This document shows, piece by piece, positions 26,936 to 35,133 of a stretch of DNA of 64,000 nt. The DNA comes from Sediminibacterium magnilacihabitans (lineage in GTDB: Bacteria; Bacteroidota; Bacteroidia; Chitinophagales; Chitinophagaceae), in assembly GCA_002973575.1 (NCBI GenBank), contig PVEQ01000002.1:186001-250000 (forward strand), written 5' to 3'. Numbering within the stretch: position 1 is the first letter of the stretch; each line of letters begins with the position of its first letter. Below the pieces are notes generated by a model. That model was not told where the DNA came from, ran no database searches, and saw nothing but the letters and a program-made list of their open reading frames with translations. Position numbers and translations under genes: made by a program.

Positions 26936-28315
26936 TTAGGGTTGAATAGCGGTGAGTAATAAAGAAAGGTTGCCCAGGGCTTCAGACTGCTGGATGAGCT
27001 CGTTCCAATAACCATATACCGCAGCAACGTAGTTGCTCTCGGCATCCTGCAGGTTTTTTTGCAATTGCAGCAGTTCTATCAGGCTTATTAAGCCGGATTG
27101 ATAACGAACTTCATAAAGTTCATAAGCTTCCTTGGAAGCGTTGAATGAGGCGTTGGCAGCCGCCAGCTTTTGCCGTTGTTCATCCCAACCGGCTAAAGCC
27201 GATGCATATTGAGCATTGAGCTGTATTTTCACGGCATCACGGTCAGCTTTGGCTGAAGCAATTACACGTTCAGCAATAGCACGTTTGGTTTTGTTTTGGT
27301 AAAGAGAAGAGAAACCCCAGGTTAGTCCTACACCCACAAGGTAATTTCCTGAAGCATTGTTCCAAGGGGCGGCAATACCTTTATTAACCGAACCGTCTGT
27401 TTGGATGCCAGAACCCTTTAACCCTACACCGGCCAACAAACCAACAGAAGGATAGCGTTCTGCTTTAATGGCTTCTTTTTCGGCTTCTGCAAAACGAATG
27501 CGTTCATTCAACACCTGCAAATAAGGATGATTTTGAAGCGCTTCGCCTGTACCAATGACCGTTTGTTGAAACCGGTAATACACAGAAGTATCGAGGTCCG
27601 AAAAAGGTATATTCTCTCCGATGAACGAGGACAATTGTATAAGCTGTGTCTTTAAAATTGCCTGTTGTTCGTGTTCCTTAGCAATAGATTGCAGTAAGGC
27701 TGATTTTAGCAGCAGCGTATCGGCTCCGGGTCGCAAGCCTGCACTGGCCTGAGACTGTATCAGGCTGAATAATTCAGCCAGTCGTTTTGTATCCGCAGCA
27801 ACTATTTCCAGTGCAGCCTTGCTGCTTAACGCTGCAAAATAGATGCGGGTTACGGCGGATAACATCTGCCATTCTTCCTGCTTTAGTGCATTTGTGCTTA
27901 ACCGGATAGCGGCATCGGCCACGTCTAATTTCTTTTGCTCTCTTCCGAATTGCATGAAATTCCACTGCAATACGGCGGAAGCGTACAAATTAGAACCGGC
28001 AGTTTTCTCAAGAATGGGTTTATTGCTACCGCTGATGGTGTAAATTCCCGGCAAGGGGAAGAACGAGCCGGGCACATTCTGAACCGACCCATAGCTTTGC
28101 TGGGCCTGTATGTTTATTTCCGGCAGGAACTGTTGCTTTATTAATTCCTTTTTTAGTTCCTGCTCTTCTATCAATTGTTTTTTCGAAGTAAGAGAAGGGT
28201 ATTGCTGCAATGTTTTTTGCCATACCTTCTGAAGTGTATAAGTCCGTTTCTGTGCAAATACAACGGTATGATGCAGCAACCCAAAGGCAGTTGCCCACAC
28301 AACGATTTTTTTCAT
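26936..28315 (-). CDS. TolC family outer-membrane channel
   Basis: A 459-residue TolC-type channel with a signal peptide ending VFAQ, two repeated helical halves (YTLQKVWQKTLQQYPSL and LNERIRFAEAEKEAIKAERY) and a short C-terminal tail. It lies 11 bp upstream of the RND gene and is clearly the outer-membrane partner of this pump. The TolC-first gene order differs from the copper operon at 3-10 kb, where the pump comes first. Confidence 0.92.
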   Translation of the reverse strand: MKKIVVWATAFGLLHHTVVFAQKRTYTLQKVWQKTLQQYPSLTSKKQLIEEQELKKELIKQQFLPEINIQAQQSYGSVQNVPGSFFPLPGIYTISGSNKPILEKTAGSNLYASAVLQWNFMQFGREQKKLDVADAAIRLSTNALKQEEWQMLSAVTRIYFAALSSKAALEIVAADTKRLAELFSLIQSQASAGLRPGADTLLLKSALLQSIAKEHEQQAILKTQLIQLSSFIGENIPFSDLDTSVYYRFQQTVIGTGEALQNHPYLQVLNERIRFAEAEKEAIKAERYPSVGLLAGVGLKGSGIQTDGSVNKGIAAPWNNASGNYLVGVGLTWGFSSLYQNKTKRAIAERVIASAKADRDAVKIQLNAQYASALAGWDEQRQKLAAANASFNASKEAYELYEVRYQSGLISLIELLQLQKNLQDAESNYVAAVYGYWNELIQQSEALGNLSLLLTAIQP

Positions 28316-28400
28316 CATTTTCTTTCTGAGTGAAATGGAATAGAAATAATTAGCTGCAGAGTGCAGCAGACAATAATTAACCGGAGAGAAGGAAAGAAAA

Positions 28401-28811
28401 TCAGATGAGAAGACGGCGGTGTTGCAAGAAAAGAGGAAGGGAAGAAAGCTTTATAGAACCAGAAGGATAAACGTGTGCATCTAAGCTGCTGAGGTAATGA
28501 TGTATCGAAAAGCCGGATTGCTGGTTGTAAATAGTAAGGAGAGTTGAAGCAGGCTTTGTTTGCTTTAATTTGGCGGCTTCAACCAAAACAACCTTTTTTT
28601 TGATAGAACAACACGAAGCAGCCTTGTAGTTCGTATTTGTAATGGTTTGTGCTTTTGTTCCTTTCTGAAAGGTAATAGATGAACCTGCATTGGTCTGTAG
28701 GAAACGCTTTAGAGGACACGAAACCACTAAAAGTAAAACGGCAAGCACAAATATCATCGCAGAAGAAACCTTTCTGCCGTTGTGATAAAGTGTATTCGTA
28801 CCTGCTTTCAT
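28401..28811 (-). CDS. Small exported protein, unknown, first gene of RND operon
   Basis: A 136-residue protein with one N-terminal hydrophobic segment (MIFVLAVLLLVVSC) that could be a signal anchor or lipobox. The rest is basic and Ser/Thr-rich with SCCSIKKKVV and a C-terminal LPLFLQHRRLLI. I recognise no family. Similar short secreted proteins precede TolC genes in Bacteroidota metal-efflux operons. The start at 28811 or 28820 cannot be decided. The Cys pair may bind metal or sulfur; no further function can be read. Confidence 0.55.
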   Translation of the reverse strand: MKAGTNTLYHNGRKVSSAMIFVLAVLLLVVSCPLKRFLQTNAGSSITFQKGTKAQTITNTNYKAASCCSIKKKVVLVEAAKLKQTKPASTLLTIYNQQSGFSIHHYLSSLDAHVYPSGSIKLSSLPLFLQHRRLLI

Positions 28812-28891
28812 GTTTTGCAAAATAAAAGGAACAATTACAAATAGAGAAAATTCTCTTTATAATAACTTGTTAACACAACTGCTTCACAGGG

Positions 28892-29428
28892 CTAATGTGG
28901 CAGCTTTTCCCTAAAATAGCCGTACATCCACGTACCTGCAATGGCACTTAGCAGCACCACAGCAATCACCAGAAAACCGGCACCAATCTGGGCAAACAAG
29001 GGCCCGGGGCAAGCACCGGTCATGGCCCAACCCAAACCGAATATCAATCCGCCAATGATTTGCCCTTTGTTGAACTTCTTTGGGTGAAATTCTATCTTCT
29101 CACCATAGATGGTTTTTTTGTTGTATTTCTTAATCAACCATACAGAAATCATTCCCACAACAATGGCTGTTCCAATCACCCCATACATGTGAAAGCTTTG
29201 CAGGCGGAACATTTCCTGAATGCGGAACCAGGAAATGATTTCTGCCTTGGTAAAAGCTATGCCGAAGATGATACCCACCATAGCGTATTTCAAATTGTGA
29301 TACCACTTATGCTTTAAATGCGAGTCGTTCACACACATGGTGTCCAACGCTCTTGCCTCGTAATCAGTGTCTATTACCGTTTGCTCGTTTGCAAGGGTTG
29401 TCGGTCTTTTGCTTAATACTTCAGCCAT
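28892..29428 (-). CDS. YeeE/YedE-type transporter half (DUF6691-like)
   Basis: A 178-residue membrane protein with about four TM helices and the conserved GGLIFGLGWAMTGACPGPLF motif, whose Cys is the sulfur-relay residue in YeeE/TsuA thiosulfate channels. It is the second half of a split transporter; the other half is 20 bp upstream. Together they should take up thiosulfate or a related sulfur species. The long hydrophilic N-terminus (about 50 residues, with a Cys in DTMCVND) is longer than usual. Confidence 0.88.
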   Translation of the reverse strand: MAEVLSKRPTTLANEQTVIDTDYEARALDTMCVNDSHLKHKWYHNLKYAMVGIIFGIAFTKAEIISWFRIQEMFRLQSFHMYGVIGTAIVVGMISVWLIKKYNKKTIYGEKIEFHPKKFNKGQIIGGLIFGLGWAMTGACPGPLFAQIGAGFLVIAVVLLSAIAGTWMYGYFREKLPH

Positions 29429-29447
29429 TTCTTTTATCTTTTGTGAT

Positions 29448-30011
29448 TTACAAGCTAAGGATATAAGGTAAAATCAAATTGGCCATAATGAAACCACCCG
29501 CCATGAAACTTGCTGTGGCAATCAGAGAAGGCACCTGCAGGTCACTAATGCCCATAATGGCATGACCGCTGGTGCAGCCACCTGCATAGCGGGCACCAAA
29601 GCCCACCAGAAAGCCACCTCCTACCAGCATGATAAAGCCTCGCATAGTGGTTAAACTTTTAAAGCTAAATAGCTCCCGGGGCAAAAGCCTGGAATGATCT
29701 TCAATGCCGTAAGCTTTCAATTCAGACAGTAAGCCCGGCGCTACTTTCACCGGTTCAGAACTTGATAAAAAATGGGTTGCCAGCAGAGCGCCTATGATAA
29801 TGCCGCCCACAAAGAAGAAATTCCATACCTCTTTTTTCCAATCATACTTGAAAAATTTTATGTTGGCTGGCAAACAGGCTGCACAGGCATGGCGCAGGTT
29901 GGCAGAAATGCCAAAGTGCTTGTTTCCTAAAATTAATAGTGCGGGCACGGTCAAGCCAATAATTGCTCCGGCTACATACCATGGCCACGGTTGCTTTAGT
30001 AATTCCATCAT
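29448..30011 (-). CDS. YeeE/YedE-type transporter half
   Basis: A 187-residue membrane protein from the ATG at 30011 ([20 protein letters not shown]). It has the YeeE signature [20 protein letters not shown] with the conserved Cys, plus a second Cys pair in HACAACLP near residue 40. It partners with the next gene (29428) as a two-protein thiosulfate-type channel. A GTGA-N6-TCAC palindrome lies 50-63 bp upstream of this ATG and should drive both genes. Confidence 0.9.
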   Translation of the reverse strand: MMELLKQPWPWYVAGAIIGLTVPALLILGNKHFGISANLRHACAACLPANIKFFKYDWKKEVWNFFFVGGIIIGALLATHFLSSSEPVKVAPGLLSELKAYGIEDHSRLLPRELFSFKSLTTMRGFIMLVGGGFLVGFGARYAGGCTSGHAIMGISDLQVPSLIATASFMAGGFIMANLILPYILSL

Positions 30012-30060
30012 ACGCAAAATAATTCAGTTGCAAAATTGTTGAAAGTGGAAATGCCTTTTC

Positions 30061-30074
30061 GTGACTTACATCAC
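30061..30074. promoter_or_regulatory. Crp/Fnr-type palindrome upstream of the YeeE/YedE pair
   Basis: GTGACTTACATCAC, a GTGA-N6-TCAC palindrome extended to TCGTGA...TCACGA. It lies between the cytochrome gene stop (30097) and the YeeE start (30011). Confidence 0.7.
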
Positions 30075-30096
30075 GATAGTATAATTCAGTGTTATT

Positions 30097-31092
30097 TTAA
30101 TGAGTTCTGTAGGTTATCGTTTTCCACATCTCAATAGGTTTAAAAGGACCAAACTTGTGTTGCTGTTTCGAAAAGGGATCTGCATAAGGACCAAAGGGGA
30201 AATCAATTGGTTTTTTCGCTTCGTCCGGCCAGTCACTATGTTGGTCTTTGTGTGGCCTGGGTTGTGAATTTACAAATGCTGCAACATCCCAGGCTTCTTC
30301 CAGGGAAAGGACCGGATTTTGATGACTGGCTTGATGAAAAGGCATATTGTTTTTAACGAACGAAGCGAAACCGGAAAGCCGGTATAAACCAGCACCGTCA
30401 TTATAGCTGTGGGCACCCCACAATGGCGGGATTGCATATGTAAAGCCATCCGGACTTAACTGGCCTTCGCCATGCGCTCCATGACAACTTTGACATTTGT
30501 TGAGGTAAACCTGTTTGCCGTTTTCAGTACTTGCAGCCCTGTCTAAAAAGGGCAGCTTTTCCAATCCGGAGCCATAGGGCTTCTTGCCTTTAGGCACATC
30601 TTTGTCAAGCCATTTCAGGTAAGTGTAAATAGCTTGCATTTCCCGGCTGCTGGTATCAATGGGCTTTCCGTTCAGGCTTCTTTCAAAACAGTCGTTCACC
30701 CGTTGGTAAACATCTTCTATTGTCCCGCTTCGTTGCCGTAGTTTTGGATAAGTAGAATACACAGCACCAAAATTATTACCCCATGGTTTCCTGCCGGCAT
30801 CCAAATGACAGTTCTGGCAGTTCATGCCATTGCTAATATGCAGAACAGAGCCTTTCGGTCCGAAATAGCTTCCTGTATGGGCAATCAGCTCTTCGCCATA
30901 GATAATCATTTCCCTTTCTTTACCCTTTGTTATCTGGTCAGTGTATAGGCTTGGAGCAATCCAGGTACTGTCTGCAGGTTCATGTGGCATACCTGTCTTA
31001 TGCTTCTCGTAACTGATGATTTCCTGCAGCGTAACCATAGCTACGACAACCAACAACACTACCGCCGGCCAATTTGATTTCAATACTTTCAT
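30097..31092 (-). CDS. TsdA-like dihaem cytochrome c (thiosulfate dehydrogenase)
   Basis: A 331-residue dihaem c-type cytochrome with an N-terminal anchor. Haem motifs are CQNCH (with the NGMNCQNCHLDAGR context) and CQSCH. A conserved Cys in RVNDCFERSLNGK lies about 39 residues after the first haem His, matching the Cys axial ligand of TsdA; a KNNM segment about 43-46 residues after the second CxxCH matches the Lys/Met ligand region. The C-terminal FGPYADPFSKQQHKFGPF is also TsdA-like. It should oxidise thiosulfate to tetrathionate (or the reverse) in the periplasm. It lies 51 bp behind the DUF6132 gene. Confidence 0.88.
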   Translation of the reverse strand: MKVLKSNWPAVVLLVVVAMVTLQEIISYEKHKTGMPHEPADSTWIAPSLYTDQITKGKEREMIIYGEELIAHTGSYFGPKGSVLHISNGMNCQNCHLDAGRKPWGNNFGAVYSTYPKLRQRSGTIEDVYQRVNDCFERSLNGKPIDTSSREMQAIYTYLKWLDKDVPKGKKPYGSGLEKLPFLDRAASTENGKQVYLNKCQSCHGAHGEGQLSPDGFTYAIPPLWGAHSYNDGAGLYRLSGFASFVKNNMPFHQASHQNPVLSLEEAWDVAAFVNSQPRPHKDQHSDWPDEAKKPIDFPFGPYADPFSKQQHKFGPFKPIEMWKTITYRTH

Positions 31093-31151
31093 CGTAAGCA
31101 TCTCACTTTCTTTAGGTAAAATATTTCCGATTGGCCCTTGTTTGGGAATTA

Positions 31152-31367
31152 TTATGGCTTACGCATGGAAGCAGCTTTTTTCTTTCTGAAAGAGCCCAAA
31201 AGAACAGCACCCAGCACAGCAAAATACAGGGTGCTGTTCACAGGCTTTGAGCTTATGGGACAGGTGCCTGAAAGACAGCCTACGTATTTCCAATAGAAGA
31301 ACCCTGCCAAACTGCCTAAGATAGCGCCAATGAAATACCCTTTATTTCGAAGCATCCACTTCTTCAT
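31152..31367 (-). CDS. DUF6132-like small membrane protein
   Basis: A 71-residue membrane protein. The frame is open to 31451, but MKKWMLRNKGYFIGAILGSL at 31367 is the likely start. It has two TM helices flanking a YVGCLSGTCPISS loop with two cysteines, the hallmark of a small family in Bacteroidota sulfur/rhodanese loci. The start overlaps the previous gene by 26 bp. Function unknown; the Cys loop could carry sulfane sulfur. Confidence 0.78.
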   Translation of the reverse strand: MKKWMLRNKGYFIGAILGSLAGFFYWKYVGCLSGTCPISSKPVNSTLYFAVLGAVLLGSFRKKKAASMRKP

Positions 31368-31584
31368 ATTCCACTTCTTTTGTGGCTTGCCTTTTTGAAT
31401 TAGAAACAGGGCAGCCTGCAGTTCCACAACAACCATAATTGAGCAAAGCACTCAGCAACAGAAAAACTCCCGCTATTACCAGCAAGGTCTCTCGTTGCCC
31501 GACACCTTGTCCCACCGCCACAACTCCTATGAGTAAACGAACTAATCGTAGCCAGTTCCAGTTGGTCAATATTCTTTCTTTCAT
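31342..31584 (-). CDS. DUF2892-like small membrane protein
   Basis: An 80-residue protein with two TM helices (LVRLLIGVVAVGQG and LLVIAGVFLLLSALLNYG) and a YGCCGTAGCPVSN motif after TM2. DUF2892 proteins are regularly associated with rhodaneses, and these cysteines may accept sulfane sulfur at the membrane. It begins 15 bp after the frameshifted rhodanese. It belongs to the operon persulfide dioxygenase, rhodanese, rhodanese, DUF2892, DUF6132, cytochrome. Confidence 0.82.
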   Translation of the reverse strand: MKERILTNWNWLRLVRLLIGVVAVGQGVGQRETLLVIAGVFLLLSALLNYGCCGTAGCPVSNSKRQATKEVEYEEVDASK

Positions 31585-31599
31585 GTTATTGAGATGTTT

Positions 31600-31891
31600 T
31601 CAAATTGGTCCAGGCCCACCGTTGTATGCATCAATACCTGTCGCTTTCAAAATCCCTTTGGCAATACCACTGCGGTTGCCACTGCGACAAACCGTAATCA
31701 CCGGCTTGTTCCACTTGCGGATTAAATCCGACTTTAATTTAAGCTCATTCAGAGGAATATTTAGAGCCGGGAATGTGACCTTGGCTGAATTCAGCAGCCG
31801 TTCGCACATCTACAATCACGGCTCCGTTTTCAAATGCCCTTACCAGTTCCTGATTATCTTTCCCGAACAAGCTTTTGAAAAATTTAAGCAT
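31600..31891 (-). pseudogene. Single-domain rhodanese, frameshifted
   Basis: An ATG at 31891 starts MLKFFKSLFGKDNQELVRAF and VIVDVRTAAEFSQGHIPG, a clear rhodanese N-terminus, then goes out of frame in an A/T run at about 31758-31763 and stops. In another frame the sequence continues as NIPLNELKLK, then VITVCRSGNRSGIAKG with the catalytic Cys loop, ending at 31600. One indel (+1 or -2) restores a normal rhodanese of about 97 residues. It is either a real recent pseudogene or an error in a homopolymer. It lies 3 bp after the intact paralogue upstream. Confidence 0.82.
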
Positions 31892-31894
31892 TGT

Positions 31895-32161
31895 TTATTT
31901 TTTTTGTTGCAGCAGGTCTTCCAATCCGCCGCCGTTATACACATCTGTAATGCCATTTTGCTGTAGAATAGAAGCAGCCATTCCGCTCCGGTTGCCGCTG
32001 CGGCAATAGGTAACAATGGGCTGCTGTATTTGTTTGAATTCATGTATTCGCTGCGAGACTTCACCCAACGGAATGTTCATGGCACCCGGATAATGACCTT
32101 GTGCAAATTCTTCAGGTGTTCTTACATCAACAAAGACAGCGTTATTTAAAATGTTTTTCAT
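31895..32161 (-). CDS. Single-domain rhodanese
   Basis: An 88-residue single rhodanese domain. VFVDVRTPEEFAQGHYPGAM opens the fold, and the active loop is YCRSGNRSG with the persulfide-carrying Cys. It has no signal peptide, so it is cytoplasmic; it probably transfers sulfane sulfur between low-molecular-weight thiols and the persulfide dioxygenase. It is in tandem with a frameshifted paralogue (4 bp gap) and 59 bp behind the persulfide dioxygenase-rhodanese fusion. Confidence 0.92.
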   Translation of the reverse strand: MKNILNNAVFVDVRTPEEFAQGHYPGAMNIPLGEVSQRIHEFKQIQQPIVTYCRSGNRSGMAASILQQNGITDVYNGGGLEDLLQQKK

Positions 32162-32220
32162 CGTTTTCTTTTTAAGAGGTGATGGATAAAAAGAGAAAGC
32201 CTCTTTCTCTCCTTAGTGTG

Positions 32221-33642
32221 TTATTTCTTGCTAACCGTTGTCGGACATACATAGTCCGTTACAGGAAGGGTACCACTTTCTTTGATGGCTTTGAAGCCAC
32301 CCTTAACATCAATCAGGTTTTCAAAACCCCGTGCCCGCAGAATAGAATTGAAAATCATGGAGCGGTAACCACCGGCGCAATGGACATAATAAGGCTTGTC
32401 CCTGCCAATCTGTGTGATGTGATCGTTGATACTGTCCAGGGGCATATTTATAGCGCCATTCACATGTTCGCTCAGGTACTCTCCAGGCTTGCGCACATCC
32501 AGCACTTCAGCCTTTTCCTTTTTTAATCTTTCCGCCAGTTCGTCGGCTGAAATGGACGCAATGCTGTCCACTTCTTTTCCGGCGGTCTTCCAGGCAGCAA
32601 AGCCGCCTTTCAGATACCCGATGGTATAATCGTACCCCACTCTTGCCAAACGGGTGATGACTTCTTCCTCCCTTCCTTCATCCGTTACTAAAAGAATTTG
32701 TTGCCTGATGTCGGGTATCAAAGCACCTACCCACGGGGCAAAGCTGCCATCAATACCGATGTTGATGGAATTGGGAATAAAACCTTTTGCAAAAGTTTGC
32801 GGGTCTCTTGTATCAAGAATGATGGCTCCCGTTTCGTTGGCCGCTGCTTCAAACGCATCCGGGGAAAGCGCTTGTTTGCCACGCTGCATTACTTCACTTA
32901 TGCTTTCATAGCCTTGTTTGTTCAGCATCACGTTCAACGGAAAATATGCCGGCGGCGTAGCCAGACCTTCTGTTACTTCTTTAATAAATTCCTCTCTGGA
33001 CATGCCCGCCCGCAGAGCATAGTTTGTTTGCTTTTGATGACCCAATGTATCTGAAGTTTCCTTGCTCATGTTCTTGCCACAGGCACTGCCGGCACCGTGT
33101 GCCGGATAAACAATGAGGTCATCTGTTAAAGGCATAATCTTGTTCCGCAAAGAATCATACATGATTCCGGCCAGTTCTTCCTGTGTCATGTGGGCGGCTT
33201 TTTGCGCCAGGTCTGGGCGGCCCACATCGCCTATGAACAATGTATCTCCCGAGAAAAGCGCCACCTCTTTGCCGTTTTCATCTTTCAGCAAATAGCAGGT
33301 GCTTTCCATGGTTTGACCGGGAGTGTGCAATACCTTAAAGGTTACGTTACCAACTTTAAACTCCTGCCCGCCTTTGGCAATGATGGCTTCAAATGATGGA
33401 TTGGCGTTGGGTCCATACACAATAGGTGCGCCGGTTTGCTTGCTCAAATCCACGTGGCCGGAGACAAAGTCGGCGTGGAAGTGTGTTTCAAAAACATACT
33501 TGATTTTAGCGCCATTACGTTTTGCTTTTTGCACATACGGCTCCACTTCACGCAAAGGGTCAATCACCACCGCCTCACCTTCGCTTTCGATGTAGTAAGC
33601 GCCCTGTGCAAGACAACCTGTATAAATTTGTTCGATTTTCAT
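32221..33642 (-). CDS. Persulfide dioxygenase-rhodanese fusion (MBL fold + 2 rhodanese)
   Basis: A 473-residue paralogue of the enzyme at 17436-18791. Metal ligands are in ETHFHADFVSGHVDL, HTPGQTMEST (Gln where the other copy has HTPGHSPDS) and GDTLFIGDVGRPDLA. Two rhodanese domains follow; the middle one lacks a catalytic Cys and the last has YVHCAGGYRS. It should oxidise persulfide to sulfite in the cytoplasm. A GTGA-N6-TCAC site lies 51-64 bp upstream, and the rhodanese/DUF2892/DUF6132/TsdA genes follow as an operon. Having two such enzymes suggests heavy persulfide load or different partners. Confidence 0.93.
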   Translation of the reverse strand: MKIEQIYTGCLAQGAYYIESEGEAVVIDPLREVEPYVQKAKRNGAKIKYVFETHFHADFVSGHVDLSKQTGAPIVYGPNANPSFEAIIAKGGQEFKVGNVTFKVLHTPGQTMESTCYLLKDENGKEVALFSGDTLFIGDVGRPDLAQKAAHMTQEELAGIMYDSLRNKIMPLTDDLIVYPAHGAGSACGKNMSKETSDTLGHQKQTNYALRAGMSREEFIKEVTEGLATPPAYFPLNVMLNKQGYESISEVMQRGKQALSPDAFEAAANETGAIILDTRDPQTFAKGFIPNSINIGIDGSFAPWVGALIPDIRQQILLVTDEGREEEVITRLARVGYDYTIGYLKGGFAAWKTAGKEVDSIASISADELAERLKKEKAEVLDVRKPGEYLSEHVNGAINMPLDSINDHITQIGRDKPYYVHCAGGYRSMIFNSILRARGFENLIDVKGGFKAIKESGTLPVTDYVCPTTVSKK

Positions 33643-33692
33643 TTCTGTATTTTTTGGTGTTGTAAAATTCGATTGCTTTTCTGTGTTGTATC

Positions 33693-33706
33693 GTGACTTG
33701 GGTCAC
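33693..33706. promoter_or_regulatory. Crp/Fnr-type palindrome upstream of the second persulfide dioxygenase
   Basis: GTGACTTGGGTCAC, a GTGA-N6-TCAC palindrome. It is 51-64 bp before the fusion enzyme start and just inside the tail of the TauE transcription unit. Confidence 0.7.
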
Positions 33707-33719
33707 AGCTTGTTTTTGA

Positions 33720-34517
33720 TTATTTGAATAACGTTTCTTTTATAATGATGTAAATGCCCATCACCAACACAAACCAGCCAAAGCCTTTTTTTAGTTTCTC
33801 GCTGGACAGTTTTTTGCCCAGAGCGCCACCGATAAAAATGCCTGTAGTGGCAAGGAGGGTTACTTTTAAAAGAAATCTCCAGTCAATGGCAAAGTGCCCC
33901 AGGTCGCCGGTAAAGCCAACGAGTGAGTTCAGGGCAATAATCAGCAACGAAGTGCCGATTGCTGTTTTCATCGGCAGCTTCAACAGAAACACGAGAGCAG
34001 GAATGAGCAAAAAGCCGCCACCGGCGCCAAGTAGTCCCGTAACAAGGCCGATTGCTGTTCCATAAATCACCAGCTTGCCAAAGCGGATACAATCCTTGCA
34101 TTCTTTTTCCTCTGCCTGCACTTTTTTGTTGCGAATCATGCTGAAGGAAGCCAGCAGCATTAGAATGGCAAACAGCACCATGGTCAGCAGCGATTCAGTG
34201 ATAGCTACGCCCCCAATGAAGAAAATCGTTTTGGGAATAGCCGGTACAATGAATTTGCGGGTCAGGAATACGGTAACAATGGAGGATGCACCAAAAAGAA
34301 GTGCTGCTTTGACATTGACCAGTCCCTTGCGGAAATTATTAAAAGCGCCTACCAGACTGGTAGAACCAACAATAAAAAGTGAGTAAGATGTGGCCAGCAG
34401 CGGCTGCAGGCCAAACAAATAGACCATCACCGGAACGGTGAGAATAGAACCGCCGCCACCAATCAGACCGAGTGAAATACCAATAAGTAATGATGCCACG
34501 TAACCAAAAACTTCCAT
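33720..34517 (-). CDS. TauE/SafE family sulfite/organosulfonate exporter
   Basis: A 265-residue membrane protein with about eight TM helices and two-fold pseudo-symmetry: GISLGLIGGGGSILTVPVMV in the first half and GLVTGLLGAGGGFLLIPALV in the second, the glycine-rich elements of the TauE family. It probably exports the sulfite produced by the persulfide dioxygenases. The hydrophilic loop between the halves has a CKDC motif, suitable for metal or sulfur. Its own GTGA-N6-TCAC palindrome lies 48-61 bp upstream. Confidence 0.9.
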   Translation of the reverse strand: MEVFGYVASLLIGISLGLIGGGGSILTVPVMVYLFGLQPLLATSYSLFIVGSTSLVGAFNNFRKGLVNVKAALLFGASSIVTVFLTRKFIVPAIPKTIFFIGGVAITESLLTMVLFAILMLLASFSMIRNKKVQAEEKECKDCIRFGKLVIYGTAIGLVTGLLGAGGGFLLIPALVFLLKLPMKTAIGTSLLIIALNSLVGFTGDLGHFAIDWRFLLKVTLLATTGIFIGGALGKKLSSEKLKKGFGWFVLVMGIYIIIKETLFK

Positions 34518-34564
34518 GCTTTGTTATTTGCCTGCAAAGCTGAAAAAATTCAACAGCACGTTTC

Positions 34565-34578
34565 GTGATTCAGGTCAC
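34565..34578. promoter_or_regulatory. Crp/Fnr-type palindrome upstream of TauE
   Basis: GTGATTCAGGTCAC, a GTGA-N6-TCAC palindrome extended by CG on each side (CGTGA...TCACG), 48-61 bp before the TauE start. Confidence 0.7.
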
Positions 34579-34678
34579 GCAGCGGACATCAGTCTGAGCA
34601 ATAGAGATGCAAGGCACGAGGTTTGTGTTTTACTGTGAAGGCCCAGGCCGGAACGAGTGACCGGCTTAAACAAAAAGC

Positions 34679-35117
34679 ATGGAAGAGCGGGTAAGAAAAC
34701 ACACCACAACAGGCGTCAATGAAAGAATTGACGAAAAAATAAAGGAAAGCATTGCCCGGTATTTACCACAGGGAAGGCCGCTATTTCGCAAAGAATAAAG
34801 GAATTGGACCAGGAGTGGGACATTGAAAGAGCACTGGAAGTAAACATGCCGATTGTGGCATTAATCGGCCTGTCCTTAACCGTGTTTGTCAGCCCTTGGT
34901 GGGCTATTTTTCCGACCTTGGTCTTGCTTTTTTTCTACAGCATGCCATTCAGGGATGGTGCCCACCTTTGCCTGCTTTTCGAATGCTGGGCTTTCGCACA
35001 AAAAAAGAAATAGAAAAGGAACGCTATGCGCTGAAGTTATTACGAGGTGATTTTGATTTTTTAGCTTGCAACGAAACAACAGCTACGGAAGTTTACAAAG
35101 CCGTTTCGCAGAGCTAA
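34679..35117 (+). pseudogene. DUF2892-like membrane protein, two frameshifts
   Basis: Three consecutive frames carry pieces of one protein. ATG at 34679 gives MEERVRKHTTTGVNERIDEK to SIARY. A second frame reads TTGKAAISQRIKELDQEWDI then ALIGLSLTVFVSPWWAIFP. A third frame from about 34900 reads FFLQHAIQGWCPPLPAFRML and FRTKKEIEKERYALKLLRGD, ending at 35117. Together they match a known larger DUF2892-containing family with the QGWCPPLP motif. Two indels (near 34760 and 34900) have broken the gene. It sits between TauE and the Crp/Fnr gene and was probably part of the sulfur set. Confidence 0.78.
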
Positions 35118-35133
35118 AAAGATGATTGTAGTT

